Shown here piece after piece: positions 58,437 through 64,000 of a stretch of 64,000 nucleotides of DNA. A program made the translations under genes and the position numbers. Source of the stretch: Brasenia schreberi. Lineage: Eukaryota; Streptophyta; Magnoliopsida; Nymphaeales; Cabombaceae. The notes below the pieces were generated by a model. That model was not told the DNA's origin. It saw only the letters and a list, made by a program, of their open reading frames with translations, and did not search any database. Location of the stretch: NCBI GenBank assembly GCA_036023115.1, contig JAYKKT010000047.1:2844501-2908500 (forward strand), given 5' to 3'. Positions within the stretch are counted from its first letter, which is position 1. Each line of letters begins with the position of its first letter.

Positions 58437-58620
58437 CCACAACAACAATTAAGTCTTTTCTCATATTATATGAGATGGGTTACATCAATTCTTTGTTTTC
58501 ATAAAATTTGATTGTGTCATATCAAGGATCAACTCAATATAAGCTAAATCATTTCTTATTATTTTCTTTCAATATTTTTTGTTATTTTAAAAATAATTTT
58601 ACAATCTAATTTTTCATTGT
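58437..58620 (-). mobile_element. Decayed RTE LINE tail
   Basis: Plus strand starts ACAACAACAATTAAGTC and continues with a degenerate copy of the LINE C-terminal segment; it ends at a (TA)n run (58620-58647). Confidence 0.6.
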
Positions 58621-59104
58621 AATATATATATATATATATATATATATTATACTATAAAAAGGCAAAATGCAGATATACATGCCATGAGACTCCGAGTCAC
58701 ACCCCTCATCTTGTGGAGTCCGTGAGATAATGCTCAAAGGCAGATCAGATTCCACTGGGTGGTCACCTGTCCGCATGCGTTTCTTGGTACCAAACTGACG
58801 TATTTGGGCTTTATCTCTCACCGAAAGTTCTCCCTCTAATCCAACGGTGGTCAACAAGCCTGCCACATCTTGACAAGTCAAAACCTCCGTCTCTTATTAG
58901 GCCAGCCCGCTGACGTGGATCTCACCCAGCAGCCCTTACCCTTGCACCCGTTTGGGCTTTGGTCCCTAATAGTCACCAGCAAGTTTCCTTTTTTTTTTAA
59001 CAAGTTTTTTTATTAATTAAAAATTACATAATATGTATATCAATTATAATTAGATTGATAATACATATACATATATATTATATAATAATATAGAGAGAGA
59101 TGCC

Positions 59105-59385
59105 CTTTTTCGGTTAGTCTAGAATTTGAAACAGCATGGTTCTGGTTTGAATCTATAACTGCTTGGAACCGATAATTTTATTAAAAAATTACCAAAAAAT
59201 AAAAAGACCAAAACCGACAGCTTGAAACTGCCTGTTCCAGTTTTACAAAAGGTGAAATTGGATCAGAACCGGGTGTCCCCAGTTCCGAGATCTGTTCCAG
59301 TTTTATCGGTTCCAAGTTCAGCTAGTTGCTGGCCTGATTCGGTTTCAATTGGAACCGCCCAACCGATTAAAAACCGGCTTTGTCT
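59105..59385. repeat. AACCGG-rich interspersed repeat
   Basis: Same order as the 28.4-kb copy: CGGTTAGTCTAGAATTTGAAA, A-rich centre, GTTCCAGTTTTACAAAAGG, GAACCGGGTGTCCCC, ending AAAAACCGGCTTTGTC. Followed by (TA)n. Confidence 0.6.
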
Positions 59386-60057
59386 ATATATATATATATA
59401 TATATATTGCAGATGTATATATTATATATACCATAATACCATAAGCTCATTCCACTTGGTGTGCGGAAAAGCTTCATTTTGGTTTTAATACTTTTCTGAA
59501 AAACGGAAATTTACATTTGCATACATTTCTATCGACATGCCCAAGTTGGCCGGCCGCGACCTTTAGTTTTCTGGGTTCAGCGCACTTTGTGTTCCAATGA
59601 ACAAACCAAAACCCAGCCTGGCTAGGCTCAGCCGATGCCTACCTGCTTGAATTCTGTTTTGGAAGACAATGTGACTCGGTTCAAGCCTAGATAAGGGTAC
59701 CCCTATTTGGAAGGCCACGTGGTGAAGAAGAATATTTAAACCTCCTCTCCATCAACCAAGCACTTGTTGAGAGTGTGGTGATTCAATACCACCTTTATGT
59801 GCAAAGCTTTGTTGTGGGTTTTATCGGATCTTTCTAATTCATTCTCGGTAAACACAATTGGGGTTTTCGCAAAGATGAGGAGACCAAGAAGGATAGAAAT
59901 TTGGGAGTGATAGTGGTGTTAACCTTGGCTTTTTTTAAGATTATCTCTACGACTTTGTATGATTAGGTGAGGTTTGTATCAACTCTAGGATAGACAAATT
60001 CCTCGTTAGGTCGACATTCATAAAGTTGTGGGATATGCATGTGGAATTGACTGTGAT

Positions 60058-60425
60058 AGATGAGTTTTTTTTTTACAAGTGGCCAAAGCCTAACACGGAA
60101 ATCCACACATGCACCTTGTGGGAGTTGAACTCTCCACCAGCAGCAACGACCCTAGAATACTGATGTTGGGCTAACGCAGATCCATAACTTTTTATTAAGC
60201 AGACCCTTACCTCATTAGGGTTTAGAAGCAGACACATGATAGAAACCAAGTGCCACCACAGGAATCGAACCCCTGACCTATGTAACCCAATGCCATAGAA
60301 CTACACCACCCCTGATCGTTTTTCGGGTTTATAATGAGAGGCCGAAACCATGACCTTCAAGAGTCGAACTCCCACCTACGGCTAAAGGTGTGAGGGCCCT
60401 TTCGTTGAGCTACGGCCGGGTGCAC
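60058..60425 (-). mobile_element. Cluster of three tRNA-like SINE-type segments
   Basis: Three minus-strand box-B-like motifs occur: GGAGAGTTCAACTCCC (60119-60134), GGGGTTCGATTCC (about 60250) and GGGAGTTCGACTC (about 60365). Each has a pyrimidine-rich box-A-like partner (for example CGTAGCTCAACGAAAGGGCC near 60400). T10 at 60065-60074 is the A tail of the first. Confidence 0.45.
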
Positions 60426-60556
60426 ACCTATTTTGCTTACAATATACAGTATGACACGAACACGAAAGTTTGTCCATTAGTAGGTATAGATTTAATCCAC
60501 AATCAATGAGAAATTAGGACCTTTTGAAGTCTATCAGACCTTTGTCTTTAAATTTG

Positions 60557-61022
60557 ATGTTATATTCAACAACAACAACAAATAAGCCTTTTCCCATACT
60601 AGACGGGGTCAGCTATATGAATTCTTTGTTTTCACAGAGCCCTGTCATGTGTCATGTTAGGGTTTAACTCACAATAAGCTAGATCATTATTTATTGTTTC
60701 TTTTCAACACTTTTGTGGTTGTCCTCTACTTCTTTTAATACTTTCAAAATCTAGTTTTTCATACCTTCTTAAAGGTTCTTCTTTTGATCTTCTTTCTATA
60801 TGTCCAAACATCTTAAACGATATTCTCTCATTTTATCCTCTATTGGTGTCACTCCTAATTTGTTTCTAATAGCCTGATTATGTATACAATCTTTTCTTCT
60901 ATGACCACTCATCCATCTCAACATCTTCGTTTTTGTCACAAACATCTTTTGTACATGTTGATGATTAACTGTCCAACACTCATAACCATAAAACATGACA
61001 GGTCTAATATTCATGTTATATT
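60557..61022 (-). mobile_element. 5'-truncated RTE LINE with 10-bp duplication
   Basis: Insert 60567-61012 lies between ATGTTATATT at 60557-60566 and 61013-61022. The minus strand reads RPVMFYGYECWTVNHQHVQK, TKMLRWMSGHRRKD and [20 protein letters not shown], the highly conserved C-terminal end of plant RTE reverse transcriptases, then IHIADPV-like sequence and the TTG-rich tail. The best preserved LINE here. Confidence 0.85.
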
Positions 61023-61194
61023 AGTAAATAAAATAAAATTTATTCCGTTGTTGTCAATGATGCTTCAACGTAGTGTTGCATAGGAGTAACATATATGCCA
61101 TAGCATAACCTTAGAAGTGCATAGTGCAAACTATATGAATATGTAGGAAACTTGCAAATTTGATTATAATTATGCTAACAATATGATAGCCGTG

Positions 61195-61540
61195 CTCAGT
61201 GCTTAATAAACCGGAACCGGCAATTCGAAACTAGTTCTAATTCACCCAAAACCATGAACAATAACTGAATTGGGTTCCATACTTATGGTTTGTAACTACT
61301 AGATTCAGTTATGGTTCCGGTTTGAACCTAGCAATTAAAAAGAAAATGTAAAAGGCAGAAATACTAAAAAAAGAACTTACAATGTAGATCCTAGACTGGC
61401 AATTTGAACTGCCAGTTCCATGAGAGGAGGAACCCACTTTAGTAACATTTCTAGGCCTGATTGGCTTGTTCCGGTTCTGGTTTCATACAGTTGCCGATTA
61501 GATTCGGTTTTATGGGCGGGTTCCGACCAGTCATGTGGAT
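61195..61540. repeat. AACCGG-rich interspersed repeat
   Basis: AAACCGGAACCGGCAATTCG to GCGGGTTCCGACCAGTCATG, with an A-rich centre. A LINE tail (61542-61800, minus strand) follows directly. Confidence 0.5.
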
Positions 61541-61541
61541 G

Positions 61542-61800
61542 ACAACAACAACTAAGCCTTTTCTCATACTAGATGGGGTTGGCTACATAGATTCTTTGTT
61601 TCTACAATCCTATCATAATTTGTGGGGTTGGTTATATAGATTCTTTGTTTCCACAATCCTATCATAATTTACAGAATTCATGATAATTAAGTCCGACACA
61701 ATTTTTACGCTGGCTGTCAAAAGCCTAACACAACCCTCCTCTTTTATTCGGGCTTGAGACCGGTTATGCAAAGATGATCCTTACATGAGCGGAGTTCAGC
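61542..61800 (-). mobile_element. LINE tail with internal tandem duplication
   Basis: CAACAACAACTAAGCC start on the plus strand, then TAGATTCTTTGTTTCTACAATCC, which is present twice (61587-61620 and 61636-61670). It ends with the GACACAATTTTTACGC..AAGCCTAACACAACCC segment seen at 34.1 and 41.3 kb. Confidence 0.55.
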
Positions 61801-62194
61801 CATGTGGATGAAATATGAAAATTTTATAAACTATATTGAACCTTAATAAATTGGCTTGTGCTAGTCATATTGAAAGAAAAATAGGTTCAAACATAATTAT
61901 TAACGCAATTTCCGAAGCTAGAGCTTAAAGAAGACTATAAGCTATGAACCATGTAATTCCCACTCTCCGAACTGGAACAAGTTGCAGCCTGCAATCAGAA
62001 CCGAGAAGGGATTCTTGGAGCTGCCTCACCATCGTGCGATCGTGAGGCCACCAAAACCGGCTGAGTGCGGCGATAGTAGTGCTGAAATACTTTGATACTT
62101 TCAAAGGAAGAAGACGATGCGAAGAACAAGACGACAAAGGCCCCGGTGGTGGGTTCAGTTCAATCAATAGGGCGCTCGCCTAGTGTGCGTTAGG
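61801..62194. other. No recognised feature
   Basis: A minus-strand frame at 61925-62167 (80 aa) is GC-richer than its surroundings but matches nothing I know. Confidence 0.25.
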
Positions 62195-62528
62195 GGTGTT
62201 CACGGTTTGATTTGATTCGGCTCTAATCTCAACCTCGAACCAAACCGCTATTCACGTAGTATTTAGAGAACTGAACCAAACCGATGGTTCTAGTTTGGTT
62301 CAGTTCTAAACCACCATTCTACTTATTTAGAGTTTGACTAAATACTATGTCATCTTATTATTTGGATCTAAGGTCCAAATTTAATATGTATATGAAATTA
62401 TAAAACTCATATAAAAGCTTATATATAGAGAGAGAGTGATTGGATATGTATACTCATGTTCATCCATTATTTTTAAGTGGGTATGAGTGGATAGGTGTCA
62501 GTGTGGGTAGGATCCAGTTTTTTCTATG

Positions 62529-62649
<121 letters not shown>

Positions 62650-62650
62650 T

Positions 62651-62875
62651 CTTATGTGCATAATACATTTTGATGCATAATCTTATACCAACATCTCTAT
62701 CGTTCAATATTTAAGATAGATGGTGAAGATTTGAATTATTTTGTATTTAATACATCCATTAAATGCAAGTATAAAAGTATGATGATATATTTAATTCAAA
62801 TATCCATCATCAACCTCAAACATTGAACAGTGGAACGGTTGGTGCAAGATTATGCACCAAAGTGTATTTTGTATC
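62651..62875. mobile_element. Inverted-repeat MITE, copy 5
   Basis: The left arm (ACATTTTGATGCATAATCTT ... GATTTGAATT) pairs with the reverse complement of the right arm (AAATACACTTTGGTGCATAA ... ATTTGAATT). Arms of about 75 bases. It abuts the CT/TA/GA palindrome. Confidence 0.65.
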
Positions 62876-62904
62876 TAAGACTCCATATACATACATACAT
62901 ATAT

Positions 62905-64000
62905 ATAATGGTTCGATTCAAACACTAGAACTGTGAACTGAACCGCCAATTCTTCTTCTTGTGAGCTGAACCAAACCGCCTAATATTTAGAACCAAACAA
63001 ACGTTTGATCCAATTTTAGCAGTTTGGTTCAGTTCCAGCGGTTCCTTGAACACCCCTTGTCCGCCTGATAACTGGATATAGTACTTAAAAGCTTGTAAAG
63101 GAATCAACGAAAAGTTTTCAATGTCTATTTAAAAAAACTACACATTGAAGGGCATGTGTTGTCGTCAGAAGTGGGATTTTCGGCGTCAACAATATGTTTA
63201 TCTTTTGCTCATATTAAGTATAGTGCTAATGAATGGGCCGAACGAACCAAACGGAGGTTGTTCACATCTTATGAATCAACTCAAGATCTTGTTCATGTTC
63301 AGCTTGTTAGCTTGTTAGAGCTGAGCCAAATATGCATCTACTGAACACACAAGTTAGAAGAGTTGCAACAGAAGCTGCTTGGTACACTAAAAAGCTTTAC
63401 TTGTCATACAATTTCTTGTAAAATTGAAAGATTTGATCATGTAATTACACAAGATCAATGGATTAATATGGTTTTCTAGCAAATATTTAGATAAGAGTTT
63501 TATACACTTAACCGAACGAGCTAATACGAACCGAGGGTGAATCAGACATGCAAACCATGGACAAAACATTTGTATCCGTTTGATCAGCATTCACTGTCTC
63601 TGGTATGTGATGATGGAGGTGATGAGCAATGTTTGGGTAGTATTAGGTCCAGATGAATAAAGGTCATTGATTTTCTTTAGTATGACAAGAGACCCTCTTT
63701 TGATATAAACCCCTAGGTTAGTGATACAATAACATCACCTTAAGAAATCCACTATTTACTTTTGCAGCATGCCGTGACAAGGCCCCGGAACTATGAGAAA
63801 GAAATGATAAAACATGATCTTGTTTTTTTAATCAAATGCTAATATGACATAAAAGAACATAGAACAACAACGAAGATGGAAGATTAATGACATCCAGGGT
63901 CCCTTAGATGTCATTGCATTGCTCTTTCTTTTTCTCCCGATGATGAGTAACATTCCAATGTAAACTTCTGGTTGTGACAAAACCATCGTGTTTTTCGTGT
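62905..64000. other. Right edge; AACCGG-type repeat then nothing recognised
   Basis: 62905-63055 has GAACTGAACCGCC and GGTTCAGTTCCAGCGGTTCC words of the AACCGG family. 63056-64000 has only short frames; a GAGCCGAACGAACC-like stretch near 63235 resembles one at 53.95-54.05 kb. Nothing supports a gene. Confidence 0.35.

Overview
The window is nuclear DNA of a flowering plant. It has spliced genes with GT/AG introns, NADPH-cytochrome P450 reductase and fasciclin-like arabinogalactan protein genes, RTE-type LINE tails ending in a TTG-rich repeat, hAT transposons with 8-bp target duplications, tRNA-like SINEs and many AT, AG and CT microsatellites. I cannot fix the lineage. Gene density is low: five convincing genes in 64 kb.

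Layout. 0.6-0.8 kb: fragment of an hnRNP-type RNA-binding protein with a premature stop. 4.05-2.77 kb, minus strand: 5' end of a mitochondrial porin (VDAC) gene, without recognisable barrel exons. 4.3-5.3 kb: hAT-like element with nested MITEs. 5.6-15.3 kb, plus strand: a 12-exon SET-domain methyltransferase gene (553 aa) with a 2.5-kb hAT element in intron 2. 16.4-18.5 kb: PPR-like debris, an hAT-like repeat and a LINE remnant. 24.5-18.8 kb, minus strand: an 18-exon cytochrome P450 reductase gene (690 aa), with a P450-anchor-like ORF just upstream. 25-30.8 kb: repeats only (MITEs, SINEs, a LINE tail, AACCGG-rich repeats). 32.1-30.8 kb, minus strand: a single-exon fasciclin-like arabinogalactan protein (424 aa).

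43.3-33.6 kb, minus strand: a selenoprotein-H-like (Rdx family, CxxC) gene of four exons (198 aa). Its last intron is 8.3 kb and holds a dead LINE that was itself split by a 5.2-kb hAT element. 43.4-54.4 kb: repeats, including a decayed plastid 16S rRNA fragment, very short LINE insertions with target duplications, an inverted-repeat MITE family tied to (TA)n/(GA)n tracts, and a SINE. 54.5-55.1 kb, plus strand: a small protein with a VPFEWEIAPGKPK motif. A broken tandem copy of it and its 3' flank lies at 56.3-57.6 kb. 57.6-64 kb: repeats, including a 112-bp CT/TA/GA palindrome.

The genes do not form a pathway. They are unrelated housekeeping or cell-wall genes separated and internally stretched by transposable elements. 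The strongest observations are the nested-transposon intron of the SelH-like gene, the two hAT elements with exact 8-bp duplications, the minimal LINE insertions, the tandem pseudogene and the small plastid rRNA relic. I did not find a convincing new biological system. Exon boundaries and similarities are by eye.
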